From: CG1-02-35-72 sp045046885
GTDB lineage: Bacteria; Bacteroidota; Bacteroidia; Flavobacteriales; Flavobacteriaceae
Assembly: GCA_045046885.1 (NCBI GenBank)
Contig: JASFYX010000007.1
Coordinates: 1-64,000 of the forward strand
Direction of reading: 5' to 3'
DNA length: 64,000 nucleotides
Every line of letters begins with the position of its first letter. The first letter of the stretch is position 1. Positions 17,780-26,078 of this stretch are shown here, piece by piece. Under the pieces are notes generated by a model. That model was not told the origin of the DNA, searched no databases, and saw nothing but the letters and a program-made list of their open reading frames with translations. The translations under genes were made by a program, and so were the position numbers.

Positions 17780-18185
17780 TATAAATGTACTGATTAGTTA
17801 ATTTTTTTTTAGCAGCACATTTTTGGATTACTTGTTGTCTAAGGTTTTTTACAATTCTATTATTCCATAAAAATGTCTGAACACTTTGTGCTTTTAAGAA
17901 AGCAAACAATAGTTAAGAATAGTAGTTTTTCATAATATTTTACACTTATTTTGAGATAGTTTACAGCGCTAAGCTATGAAAAATCTATTTGCAATAAAAA
18001 AAAGGGGGATGAATGCAGAGATTGTTGGGAAGTAGAAACGAATTGTTGGGAAATAGTACTAAAAGAAGGTAAGTTTGTGTAATTCTATATTTAATGAAAT
18101 GAGATAAATATGTTGATTTTTAATTATTTACATTTCAAAATGAACATGTTAAAGAAATTGAATATTCTACAATGTTACAAAATAA
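17780..18185. other. 406-bp gene-free spacer
   Basis: This spacer lies between the rRNA methyltransferase gene and the kinase gene, both on the minus strand, and holds the kinase operon's upstream region. A short direct repeat ATTGTTGGGAA (at about 18021 and 18041) is visible. A short open frame overlapping the kinase start shows no recognisable protein. I see no RNA gene. Confidence 0.5.
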
Positions 18186-19346
18186 TTACGAATTTTTTTT
18201 AGCTTTTTTAGAGCCTTCGTATATCTCGTACTGAACATAACGACAATCTAAATTACCATTTTTCATAGGAATACGACGCGAAGTGCGCAAACCTACATGT
18301 TTTAAAGCTTCTAAATCTGAAGTTATAAGCCAAGCTTTGGTATTTTTATACGATTGCTTTAAGGTATCGCCTATTTTTTTATAAAACCCTTCGGCATCTA
18401 TAGATAAGCGTTCTCCGTAAGGCGGATTAAAAACCAACATCAAAGGCCCTCTTACCTCTTTTTCTGAAGCAAAAAAGTCGCCTTTTTCTATTTTTATAAA
18501 TTCTTCCAAGTTGGCATTTTTTATATTATCCTCGGCTTTCATAATGGCTGAGGGTGCTTTGTCTATGCCAATAATTTGCAAACTGTTAGATCTGACTCTT
18601 TTTAAAAGTGCTTCGTAAATTTTATCATATAATGGCTCGTCAAAATCTTTCCAATTTTCGAAACCAAATTCTTTACGGTTAATGTTTGGTGGAATATTAT
18701 TAGCAATCATGGCGGCTTCTATTAAAATAGTACCACTACCACACATAGGGTCTATTAAATGTGTTGTACCATCATACCCTGCTAAAAGTAACAATCCGGC
18801 GGCTAAAACTTCGTTAATGGGAGCGATATTGGTGGCACTTCTGTAGCCTCGTTTGTGTAATGACATCCCAGAACTGTCTAAATAAACATTACAGGTGTTT
18901 TTATGGATATGTACGTTGAGTCGTAAATGCGGATGATCTAAATCTACACTAGGGCGTTTGTTGTATTTTTCTCTAAAATAATCGGCTACGGCATCTTTGC
19001 TTTTAAGCGCAATATAATGGGAGTTTGTTGTAAAATCGTCTGAATTTACCACGGCATTTATAGCAAAAGTATTGTCAACATCTAAATATTTATCCCATTC
19101 AATAGATTTAATGCTGTTGTATAAATCAGTTTCATTATAAACTTCAAATGTTTTAAGAGATTTTAAAATCCTAATGGCGGTATGCAAAGCTAAATTGGCC
19201 TTGTACATAAAACCGTCATCACCATAAAATGACACGCTTCTCACCTGTTTTTGGATTTTTTGAGCCCCTAATTTTAGGAGTTCTTTAGCCAAAATATCTT
19301 CTAACCCAAACAGGGTTGTAGCCACCATTTTATAATTGTCTGCCAT
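18186..19346 (-). CDS. THUMP-domain RNA methyltransferase (RlmL N-terminal-like)
   Basis: The protein has 386 residues. It opens with an NFLD-like start (ATTLFGLEDILAKELLKLGA), has a THUMP RNA-binding domain at about 45-155 and a Rossmann methyltransferase domain with motif I LIDPMCGSGTILIEAAMIA and catalytic NPPYGER. This is the COG0116 family: N2-guanine methylation of 23S rRNA (RlmL, G2445 in E. coli) using S-adenosylmethionine. E. coli RlmL is about twice as long because it is fused to RlmK. Here only the RlmL half is present, as is usual in Bacteroidota. A −7 element at 19364-19371 puts its transcription start about 15 nt before the ATG. It is divergent from the next methyltransferase gene. 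Confidence 0.9.
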   Translation of the reverse strand: MADNYKMVATTLFGLEDILAKELLKLGAQKIQKQVRSVSFYGDDGFMYKANLALHTAIRILKSLKTFEVYNETDLYNSIKSIEWDKYLDVDNTFAINAVVNSDDFTTNSHYIALKSKDAVADYFREKYNKRPSVDLDHPHLRLNVHIHKNTCNVYLDSSGMSLHKRGYRSATNIAPINEVLAAGLLLLAGYDGTTHLIDPMCGSGTILIEAAMIANNIPPNINRKEFGFENWKDFDEPLYDKIYEALLKRVRSNSLQIIGIDKAPSAIMKAEDNIKNANLEEFIKIEKGDFFASEKEVRGPLMLVFNPPYGERLSIDAEGFYKKIGDTLKQSYKNTKAWLITSDLEALKHVGLRTSRRIPMKNGNLDCRYVQYEIYEGSKKAKKNS

Positions 19347-19363
19347 CTTAAAAAATTATGCGA

Positions 19364-19371
19364 CAAAAGTA
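19364..19371 (-). promoter_or_regulatory. −7 element of the rRNA methyltransferase gene
   Basis: The minus strand reads TACTTTTG, matching TAnnTTTG, 17 nt before the ATG at 19346. No good TTTG is seen at −33. The same octamer precedes the nusB homologue (59391-59398). Confidence 0.5.
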
Positions 19372-19418
19372 GTCTTTTTTGATATAAAATTTTTAGAGCA
19401 CATACTTAAGTTTATTCT

Positions 19419-19426
19419 TAACTTTG
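19419..19426 (+). promoter_or_regulatory. −7 element deciding the start of the SAM methyltransferase gene
   Basis: TAACTTTG matches TAnnTTTG. The in-frame TTG at 19424 lies inside it and so cannot be the start codon. The ATG at 19445 is about 15 nt beyond the expected transcription start. Confidence 0.6.
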
Positions 19427-19444
19427 CCTAACTTTATTGTAATT

Positions 19445-20173
19445 ATGACAACAGCTTCAAAATGGTTTAAATCTTGGTTTAACACACCTTACTACCACTT
19501 ATTATACAACAAACGCGATTATAAAGAGGCCCGCTTTTTTATGTCGAATTTAGTGAGCTATCTTAAACTAAAACAAGAAGATAGCATTCTAGACTTAGCT
19601 TGTGGTAAAGGACGTCATGCCATATTTCTAAACAGTTTAGGTTTTGATGTAACAGGTGTAGATTTATCTGAAAACAGTATCAACGACGCCCTTAAATCTG
19701 CCAATGATAGTTTACATTTTAGAGTACACGACATGCGGCAACCTTTTATTAAAAAATACAACGCCATTTTTAATTTATTTACAAGTTTTGGCTATTTTGA
19801 AACCGATGACGAGGATATAAATGTACTTAAAAATATTAAAAACGGATTGAAAGCAAATGGTGTTGCGGTTATAGATTATCTCAATGTATTAAAAAGTATA
19901 AAACAATTAATTCCACATGAAATTCAGAAAAGAGATACCATCGATTTTGAAATAAAACGTGAAGTTAAAAATGGCTTTATAAATAAAGAAATTAATTTTA
20001 TAGATGCTGATAATAATTTTACATTTACGGAACACGTAAAATGTTTAGATTTAATTACCTTTAAAAAGTATTTAAAAGCAAGCGGACTGAAATTAATAGC
20101 TGTTTTTGGCGACTACAACCTACAAGATTTTGATGCAAAGACATCAGATAGATTAATTTTAATAGTAAAATGA
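19445..20173 (+). CDS. Class I SAM-dependent methyltransferase
   Basis: The protein has 242 residues from ATG 19445. I reject the upstream in-frame TTG because it lies within the −7 promoter element. Motif I is ILDLACGKGRHAIFL near residues 49-63, followed by an acidic residue at the end of strand 2 (DVTGVDLS) and a motif IV-like FNLFTSFGYFE. This is the Methyltransf_25/11 type that acts on small molecules, and the substrate is unknown. Its last codons overlap the ZIP transporter start by 4 nt (ATGA), so the two form an operon. Flavobacterial genomes often keep such a methyltransferase beside the THUMP methyltransferase, but I cannot infer a shared pathway. Confidence 0.85.
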   Translation: MTTASKWFKSWFNTPYYHLLYNKRDYKEARFFMSNLVSYLKLKQEDSILDLACGKGRHAIFLNSLGFDVTGVDLSENSINDALKSANDSLHFRVHDMRQPFIKKYNAIFNLFTSFGYFETDDEDINVLKNIKNGLKANGVAVIDYLNVLKSIKQLIPHEIQKRDTIDFEIKREVKNGFINKEINFIDADNNFTFTEHVKCLDLITFKKYLKASGLKLIAVFGDYNLQDFDAKTSDRLILIVK

Positions 20174-20847
20174 CATATATAGCCCTTATTTTATCGGTCT
20201 TAATTGGTGCCACTTTGGTACTTTTAGTAAACTTAAAAGACAGTATTGTAAAATTATTTTTATCTTTTAGTGGCGCCTATTTATTGGCAGTAACCATTTT
20301 ACATTTACTGCCAGAAGTTTATAACTCCGATTTTAACAATGTGGGTTTATTTATTTTATTTGGAATTTTAATTCAGTCGCTTTTAGAATTTTTCTCTAAA
20401 GGTGCAGAGCACGGCCATATTCATAGCGATGACTTATTAGAAAAATCATTTCCTTGGTTGTTATTTGTAAGTTTGAGCGTTCATGCTTTTTCTGAAGGGA
20501 TTCCGTTAGGCGAACCCGATAACAACACCTTACTTTGGGCCATCGTTATTCATAAAATTCCTATAAGTATTGTATTGGCTACTTTTTTATTAAAATCTAA
20601 ATTATCTAAATTTAAAGTACTTATGTTTATTGGTATATTTGCTTTAATGAGTCCTTTTGGTTGTTTGGTTTGCGAAAATGTCAGTTTTTTCAAGACGTAT
20701 CAAATACCAATTACAGCTATAATTGTAGGTATATTTTTACATATTTCTACTATTATTCTCTTTGAAAGTTCAGAGAATCACAGTTTTAATTTTAAGAAAT
20801 TCATTGCTATTGGCGCTGGAATTTTATTGGCTTATTTGGCAATTTAA
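20170..20847 (+). CDS. ZIP-family metal transporter
   Basis: The protein has 225 residues with about seven hydrophobic helices. Conserved ZIP helix motifs are HAFSEGIPLGEPDN (helix IV type, binuclear metal centre) and HKIPISIVLATF (helix V type). The TMIII-IV loop is His-containing (GAEHGHIHSDD), as is usual for metal capture. ZIP proteins move divalent metals such as Zn, Fe or Mn into the cytoplasm. The gene overlaps the upstream methyltransferase by 4 nt and ends tail-to-tail with recQ, with the two stop codons overlapping by 4 nt. Confidence 0.88.
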   Translation: MTYIALILSVLIGATLVLLVNLKDSIVKLFLSFSGAYLLAVTILHLLPEVYNSDFNNVGLFILFGILIQSLLEFFSKGAEHGHIHSDDLLEKSFPWLLFVSLSVHAFSEGIPLGEPDNNTLLWAIVIHKIPISIVLATFLLKSKLSKFKVLMFIGIFALMSPFGCLVCENVSFFKTYQIPITAIIVGIFLHISTIILFESSENHSFNFKKFIAIGAGILLAYLAI

Positions 20848-23039
20848 TTACCTACTTGGCTTAAGAATTTAATGCGCATTAAACGCAGTTCTTCTTCGTC
20901 GTAATCGCCGTCAAATTCGTCTAGTGCTTCCTGAATTTTATCGGATTCTGCCTCCATAAAATAATCGTGAATTTCTTCTTGTTGATCTTCGTCTAACAAT
21001 TCGTCAATACAATAATCTATATTGAGTTTTGTACCCGAATAAATAATACGCTCTACCTCTGTAATTAACTCAGACATTTCTAGTCCTTTTGATTTGGCAA
21101 TGTCTAAAAGGGGTAGTTTTCTATCGGTATTTTGAATGATAAAAAGTTTTAGACTCGAATTGATTCCTGTACTTTTTACAATTAAATCATCTGGCCTAGT
21201 AATATCATTATCTTCAACATATTGCGCTATTAAACTTACAAATTCTTTTCCAAATTTACGAGCCTTTCCCTCACCTACGCCGTGAATATTATGAAGTTCT
21301 TCTAAGCTAATTGGATATTTAAGCGTCATATCTTCTAAAGAAGGGTCTTGAAAAACTACAAATGGTGGAATCCCTTTCTTTTTAGCAACATCTTTTCGCA
21401 AATCCCTAAGCATAGTCATTAATTTTTCGTCTGTAGCGCCTACTCCTGCTTCATTTGTAATAATGCCATCATTACCTCCTAAAACATAACTATGGTCTTC
21501 TGTCATTAAAAATGACTTGGGATTTTTAGCAAATTCTTTTCCTAAATCTGTTAACTTAATAACGCCATATTCTTCTATTTCTTTTCTAATAAATCCAACT
21601 ACCAAAATCTGACGAATTAGTGCCATCCAATAAGTATCTGGCTTATCTCTACCAATTCCAAAAAAGCTTTTCTCGTGCGTTTTATGTGATTTTAACATCG
21701 CATTTACAATACCAGCTATTGTTTTTACAAGTTCCTTAGCTTTATATTTTTCATGTGTTTCTGCTACTACTTTAAGAATTTTAACCACTTCATCTTTGGC
21801 TTCGTGTTTCTTTTTAGGATTACGTGTGTTGTCATCCATATCGGCTCCCAAGCCATTTATTTCATCGAATTCTTCACCAAAATAGTGTAGTAAAAATTTA
21901 CGACGTGACATAGATGTTTCAGAATAAGCCACAACTTCTTGTAATAAAGCATGACCAATTTCTTGTTCGGCCACAGGTTTACCACTCATAAATTTTTCTA
22001 ACTTTTCAATATCTTTATAAGCATAGTAAGCTAAACAATAACCTTCGCCATCATCACGACCAGCACGACCTGTCTCTTGATAATAACTCTCTAGACTTTT
22101 GGGAATATCATGGTGAATAACAAAACGCACATCGGGCTTGTCTATACCCATACCAAAAGCAATCGTAGCTACAATAACATCAGTATCTTCCATTAAAAAC
22201 ATATCTTGATGTCTTGCCCTGGTTTTAGAATCTAATCCGGCATGATAGGGTAATGCTTTGATGCCATTTACTTGAAGTACTTGAGCAATTTCTTCAACTT
22301 TTTTACGACTTAAACAATAAATAATTCCAGATTTACCTTTGTATTGTCTTACAAATCGGATAATATCTTTATCTACATTGGCAGTTTTGGGTCTCACATC
22401 ATAAAAAAGATTAGGTCTGTTAAATGAGGCTTTAAAAATATTGGCTGTTGTAATCCCTAAATTTTTAAGAATATCTTCTTGAACTTTTGGTGTAGCCGTG
22501 GCTGTTAAACCAATTACTGGCACATCGTCTATTCTCTTAATGATTGTTTTAAGGTTTCTGTATTCGGGTCTAAAATCGTGGCCCCATTCTGATATACAAT
22601 GGGCTTCGTCAATAGCCACAAAAGAAATGACTTGCTGCTTGAGGAAATCTATATATTCTTCTTTTGTTAATGATTCTGGTGCAACGTATAAAAGTTTTGT
22701 TATACCTTCTTCAATATCACTTTTAACCTGTTTTACTTGTCCTTTATTTAAAGAGGAATTTAAAACATGTGCTATGCCTTGATTTGTAGAAATACCCCTT
22801 ATAGCATCAACCTGATTCTTCATTAATGCAATTAAAGGAGAAACTATAATTGCCGTACCTTCTTGCATTAAAGCTGGTAATTGATAACATAATGACTTTC
22901 CGCCACCTGTTGGCATAACAACAAAAGTATTGTCTTTCCTTAATACACTTTTAATTACCTCTTCTTGAAGACCTTTAAATTTTGAAAAACCGAAGTGTTT
23001 CTTTAAGGCTTTATGTAAATCTATTTCGTTTAACATCAT
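20844..23039 (-). CDS. recQ: ATP-dependent DNA helicase RecQ
   Basis: The protein has 731 residues. The superfamily 2 helicase core carries Walker A PTGGGKSLCYQLPAL, the DEAH box IDEAHCISEWGHDFRPEY, motif III GLTATATPKVQ and motif VI YYQETGRAGRDDGEG. A zinc/RQC region follows (about 340-520), although the usual four-Cys zinc cluster is not visible in the stretch MSRRKFLLHYFGE. An HRDC domain is centred near 560-600 (LRDLRKDVAKKKGIPPFVVF), and an acidic C-terminal extension ends the protein. It unwinds recombination intermediates and stalled forks. The start MMLN could be the second Met. It is divergent from the isomerase gene, with 31-76 bp between them depending on that gene's start. Confidence 0.95.
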   Translation of the reverse strand: MMLNEIDLHKALKKHFGFSKFKGLQEEVIKSVLRKDNTFVVMPTGGGKSLCYQLPALMQEGTAIIVSPLIALMKNQVDAIRGISTNQGIAHVLNSSLNKGQVKQVKSDIEEGITKLLYVAPESLTKEEYIDFLKQQVISFVAIDEAHCISEWGHDFRPEYRNLKTIIKRIDDVPVIGLTATATPKVQEDILKNLGITTANIFKASFNRPNLFYDVRPKTANVDKDIIRFVRQYKGKSGIIYCLSRKKVEEIAQVLQVNGIKALPYHAGLDSKTRARHQDMFLMEDTDVIVATIAFGMGIDKPDVRFVIHHDIPKSLESYYQETGRAGRDDGEGYCLAYYAYKDIEKLEKFMSGKPVAEQEIGHALLQEVVAYSETSMSRRKFLLHYFGEEFDEINGLGADMDDNTRNPKKKHEAKDEVVKILKVVAETHEKYKAKELVKTIAGIVNAMLKSHKTHEKSFFGIGRDKPDTYWMALIRQILVVGFIRKEIEEYGVIKLTDLGKEFAKNPKSFLMTEDHSYVLGGNDGIITNEAGVGATDEKLMTMLRDLRKDVAKKKGIPPFVVFQDPSLEDMTLKYPISLEELHNIHGVGEGKARKFGKEFVSLIAQYVEDNDITRPDDLIVKSTGINSSLKLFIIQNTDRKLPLLDIAKSKGLEMSELITEVERIIYSGTKLNIDYCIDELLDEDQQEEIHDYFMEAESDKIQEALDEFDGDYDEEELRLMRIKFLSQVGN

Positions 23040-23065
23040 CGTTATTATATCTCTAATATTTTAGA

Positions 23066-23073
23066 TACATTTG
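23066..23073 (+). promoter_or_regulatory. −7 element of the arabinose-phosphate isomerase gene
   Basis: TACATTTG matches TAnnTTTG. The longest open frame begins with TTG at 23071, inside this element, so translation must start further downstream. Confidence 0.55.
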
Positions 23074-23115
23074 CATAAAGATACTAAAAAATATTATCTA
23101 CAAAATAATTTTCTG

Positions 23116-24081
23116 TTGAATACTAAAAAAAATATTCTATCTATTGCTAAATCAGTCTTTTTAGAGGAAAGTTTGGCTATAAAAAATTTAGCAGATTTAC
23201 TTGATAGCAATTTTGAAAATGCCATAAATACTATTTATAACTCAAAAGGACGTGTAATTGTAACAGGAATTGGTAAAAGTGCAAACATTGCCACTAAAAT
23301 AGTCGCTACTTTTAACTCTACTGGAACTCCTGCCATTTTTATGCACGCCGCCGATGCTATTCACGGTGATTTAGGTATTATTTTAAAAGATGATGTTGTT
23401 ATTTGTATTTCTAAAAGTGGCAATACACCCGAAATAAAGTTTCTATTGCCTTTAATAAAAGCACGTGGCAATAAAGTAATTGCCATAACAGGCAATAAAG
23501 AATCTGCTTTAGGCAAGCAATCTGACTTTTGTTTAAATACTTTTGTAGCTAAAGAAGCTTGTCCTAATAATCTAGCCCCCACAAGCAGTACAACTGCCCA
23601 ATTGGTTATGGGCGACGCGCTGGCTGTAAGCCTTTTAGAACTCAAAGATTTTACGAGTTCAGATTTTGCTAAATACCACCCGGGAGGTGCTTTAGGAAAA
23701 AAATTATATCTCCGCGTAAGCGATTTAGTCATAAAAAATGAAACACCAAAAGTGAGTTCAACAAGTCCTATTAAAGATGTTATTTTAGAAATAACACAAA
23801 AACGACTTGGCGCCACAGCAGTGTTAGACAACAACACTATTTTGGGTATTATAACTGATGGTGATATTAGACGTATGCTCAATGACGATAGAGATATCAA
23901 TACGCTTATTGCGAAAGATATTATGAATACAAAACCAAAAACAATAAAACCGAGTGCTATGGCGACTTTGGCTTTTCAAACAATGAATAGCAATAGTATT
24001 ACGCAATTATTAGTAGAAAATGACGGTAAATATATAGGTATTGTACATTTACACGATTTATTAAAAGAAGGCATTTATTAA
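23116..24081 (+). CDS. kdsD: D-arabinose-5-phosphate isomerase (KpsF/GutQ family)
   Basis: The protein has about 321 residues from a TTG start at 23116. There is no in-frame ATG before the conserved core, and the upstream TTG (23071) lies in the −7 element, so the start is uncertain by a few codons. An SIS domain (VIVTGIGKSANIATKIVATFNSTGTP, split here as GIGKSANIA and TFNSTGTP; HGDLGII; ISKSGNTPE; PTSSTTAQLVMGDALA) is followed by two CBS domains (ending TQLLVENDGKYIGIVHLHD). The enzyme converts ribulose-5-phosphate to arabinose-5-phosphate, the first step of Kdo synthesis for lipopolysaccharide. It starts a four-gene run with tatC, an AhpD-like gene and lptB, all with spacings under 5 nt or overlaps. 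Confidence 0.88.
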   Translation: MNTKKNILSIAKSVFLEESLAIKNLADLLDSNFENAINTIYNSKGRVIVTGIGKSANIATKIVATFNSTGTPAIFMHAADAIHGDLGIILKDDVVICISKSGNTPEIKFLLPLIKARGNKVIAITGNKESALGKQSDFCLNTFVAKEACPNNLAPTSSTTAQLVMGDALAVSLLELKDFTSSDFAKYHPGGALGKKLYLRVSDLVIKNETPKVSSTSPIKDVILEITQKRLGATAVLDNNTILGIITDGDIRRMLNDDRDINTLIAKDIMNTKPKTIKPSAMATLAFQTMNSNSITQLLVENDGKYIGIVHLHDLLKEGIY

Positions 24082-24082
24082 T

Positions 24083-24901
24083 ATGAGAGATGTAGCAGAA
24101 CAAGAAAAAGAGATGTCGTTTTTAGACCATCTAGAAGTTTTAAGATGGCATTTAATTCGTTCAACCTTAGCTATATTTAGTGTGGGAATTGTACTTTTTG
24201 TCTATCAAAAACAAGTTTACGAAAATTTTTTATTAGCCCACTTAAACAGTAATTTTCCTTCGTACGGGTGGTTGTGTAAACTCTCATCATTATTTAATAT
24301 AGAAAGTGGGTTTTGTTCTATTAAATACGATATGGTATTGCAAAGCTTGTCTCCTACTAATCAGTTATCAAACTCTATTTGGAGTTCTATGATTTTAGGA
24401 TTCATCGTTTCTTTTCCCTATGTTTTATACGAAATATGGCGCTTTATAAGTCCGGGATTGAGTAAGAAAGAACGCACTAATTCAAGAGGTTTTATTTTTA
24501 TCTCTTCATTTCTTTTTTTCTTAGGTGTTTGCTTTAGCTATTTTATCATTGCCCCATTATCTGTTTATTTCTTTTTTAATTATCAGATAACAGACATGAT
24601 TATTAACAACTTTAACTTTTCATCCTATGTTAGTATGATTACCAATACTTTACTTGGTGTTTCTGTGGTTTTTGAATTACCAATAGTAATCTATTTCTTA
24701 ACAAAAATAGGCTTGGTAACGCCTCAATTTCTAAGGAAATCGCGCAAATACGCTTTAATTATTGTACTAGTATTGGCGGCCATTATTACACCACCAGACG
24801 TAGCCAGTCAAATAATTGTGGCTATTCCTATTATGGTTTTATATGAGATAAGCATTATCATTTCTAAAGTCGTTATTAAAAATCAAAATAAAGATGTCTG
24901 A
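24083..24901 (+). CDS. tatC: Twin-arginine translocase subunit TatC
   Basis: The protein has 272 residues. The family's N-terminal motif MSFLDHLEVLRWHLIRS is present, followed by six predicted membrane helices, the loop motif YEIWRFISPGLSKKER and the C-terminal segment AIITPPDVASQIIVAIPI. TatC binds the twin-arginine signal of folded exported proteins. A long periplasmic insertion at about 50-80 (LNSNFPSYGWLCKLSSLF) is typical of Bacteroidota TatC. It starts one base after the isomerase stop codon and overlaps the next gene by 8 nt. No tatA is in the window. Confidence 0.95.
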   Translation: MRDVAEQEKEMSFLDHLEVLRWHLIRSTLAIFSVGIVLFVYQKQVYENFLLAHLNSNFPSYGWLCKLSSLFNIESGFCSIKYDMVLQSLSPTNQLSNSIWSSMILGFIVSFPYVLYEIWRFISPGLSKKERTNSRGFIFISSFLFFLGVCFSYFIIAPLSVYFFFNYQITDMIINNFNFSSYVSMITNTLLGVSVVFELPIVIYFLTKIGLVTPQFLRKSRKYALIIVLVLAAIITPPDVASQIIVAIPIMVLYEISIIISKVVIKNQNKDV

Positions 24902-25244
24902 TACGCTAAAAGAATACAACGCTTATCGCGAAAAAATGAACGATAAATTGTTGAGCGATAACAATAAAATAGTTAAACGCATTTTTAATTTAGATACTAA
25001 TGCTTTTAATGCAGGTATCCTTGATAAAAAAACCAAAGAATTATTGGGGTTAACAGCCTCAGCAGTATTGAGATGTGACGATTGTATAAAATACCATTTA
25101 CAAACAAGTTATAATTTAGGCACTTCTAAAGAAGCCATTATGGAAGCCCTTTCTATTGCAACTTTAGTAGGAGGTACAATTGTAATTCCGCATTTAAGAA
25201 GGGCTTACGAATTTTGGGAACTTTTAGAATCTTCTAAAAAATAG
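24894..25244 (+). CDS. Carboxymuconolactone decarboxylase/AhpD-like protein
   Basis: The protein has 116 residues with the AhpD-type redox motif RCDDCIKYH (C61, C64, H68), then a helix ending in EALSIATLVGGTIVIPHLRRA. The family includes AhpD peroxidase reductants and carboxymuconolactone decarboxylases. The CxxC-x3-H arrangement favours a thiol peroxidase-like role, but the substrate is unknown. The gene overlaps tatC by 8 nt and ends 2 nt before lptB. The same gene order is known in other flavobacteria, from memory and unchecked here. Confidence 0.87.
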   Translation: MSDTLKEYNAYREKMNDKLLSDNNKIVKRIFNLDTNAFNAGILDKKTKELLGLTASAVLRCDDCIKYHLQTSYNLGTSKEAIMEALSIATLVGGTIVIPHLRRAYEFWELLESSKK

Positions 25245-25246
25245 AT

Positions 25247-25981
25247 ATGATTTTACGCGCAGAAAATATTAAAAAAATATATGGGAAACGCTATGTTGTA
25301 AAAGGCATTTCTCTTGAAGTAAAACAAGGAGAAATTGTGGGACTTTTAGGCCCAAATGGTGCCGGTAAAACGACTTCTTTTTATATGATTGTGGGGATGA
25401 TAAATCCAAACGAAGGTCGTATCTTTTTAAACAATGAAGACATTACAAAACTTTCTATGTATCAACGTGCTCAAAAAGGTATTGGTTATTTGGCACAAGA
25501 AGCCTCTATCTTTAGAAAATTATCTGTAGAAGATAATATAAAATGTATTCTTGAATTTACAACTTTAAGTAAAAAAGAACAGAATGATAAATTAGAATCA
25601 CTCATAGAAGAGTTTGGTTTAGGACATGTGCGTAAAAATCGTGGCGATTTACTTTCGGGAGGTGAACGCCGTCGTACAGAAATAGCACGTGCCTTGGCTT
25701 CTGATCCTAAATTTATTTTATTAGATGAACCTTTTGCAGGTGTCGATCCTATTGCAGTTGAAGACATTCAGAGTATTGTAGCCCACTTAAAAGATAAAAA
25801 TATAGGTATTTTAATTACCGATCACAACGTTCAAGAAACATTGGCCATAACAGATAAAACCTACCTTATGTTTGAAGGGGGTATTTTAAAAGAAGGAACA
25901 CCCGAAGAATTAGCTGCCGACGAAATGGTACGCCGCGTTTATTTAGGCGCTAATTTTGAATTACGTAAAAAGAAACTCTAA
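25247..25981 (+). CDS. lptB: LPS export ABC transporter ATP-binding protein LptB
   Basis: The protein has 244 residues. Walker A is GPNGAGKTTSFY, the signature is LLSGGERRRTEIARAL, Walker B is FILLDEPFAGVDP and the switch His is in ITDHNVQE. The GGERRR signature and the TDHNVQETL switch are diagnostic of LptB, which powers extraction of lipopolysaccharide by LptFG. Its operon mate KdsD makes the precursor of Kdo, so the operon has an outer-membrane-biogenesis theme. A strong hairpin terminator follows at 26031. Confidence 0.95.
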   Translation: MILRAENIKKIYGKRYVVKGISLEVKQGEIVGLLGPNGAGKTTSFYMIVGMINPNEGRIFLNNEDITKLSMYQRAQKGIGYLAQEASIFRKLSVEDNIKCILEFTTLSKKEQNDKLESLIEEFGLGHVRKNRGDLLSGGERRRTEIARALASDPKFILLDEPFAGVDPIAVEDIQSIVAHLKDKNIGILITDHNVQETLAITDKTYLMFEGGILKEGTPEELAADEMVRRVYLGANFELRKKKL

Positions 25982-26030
25982 CCCAAGCTATTTTAACTTA
26001 CACACTTTACAGGATAGTGTCTCTAACTAA

Positions 26031-26060
26031 AAAAGCACCTACTTAAGGTGCTTTTTAATT
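26031..26060. terminator. Terminator after lptB, probably bidirectional
   Basis: The 10-bp stem AAAAGCACCT (26031-26040) with AGGTGCTTTT (26046-26055) has a 5-nt loop and runs into T. The A-run before it gives a T-run on the minus strand too, serving the convergent lipoprotein gene ending at 26079. Confidence 0.85.
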
Positions 26061-26078
26061 TTTTAAATATTACGATAA

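Noticed and set aside
17682..17909. A 75-codon minus-strand frame overlapping the kinase start
   Set aside because: It overlaps the signal-peptide region of the kinase in another frame and has no recognisable features.
23361..23900. A 179-codon minus-strand frame
   Set aside because: Antisense to the arabinose-phosphate isomerase, whose SIS and CBS motifs are intact.
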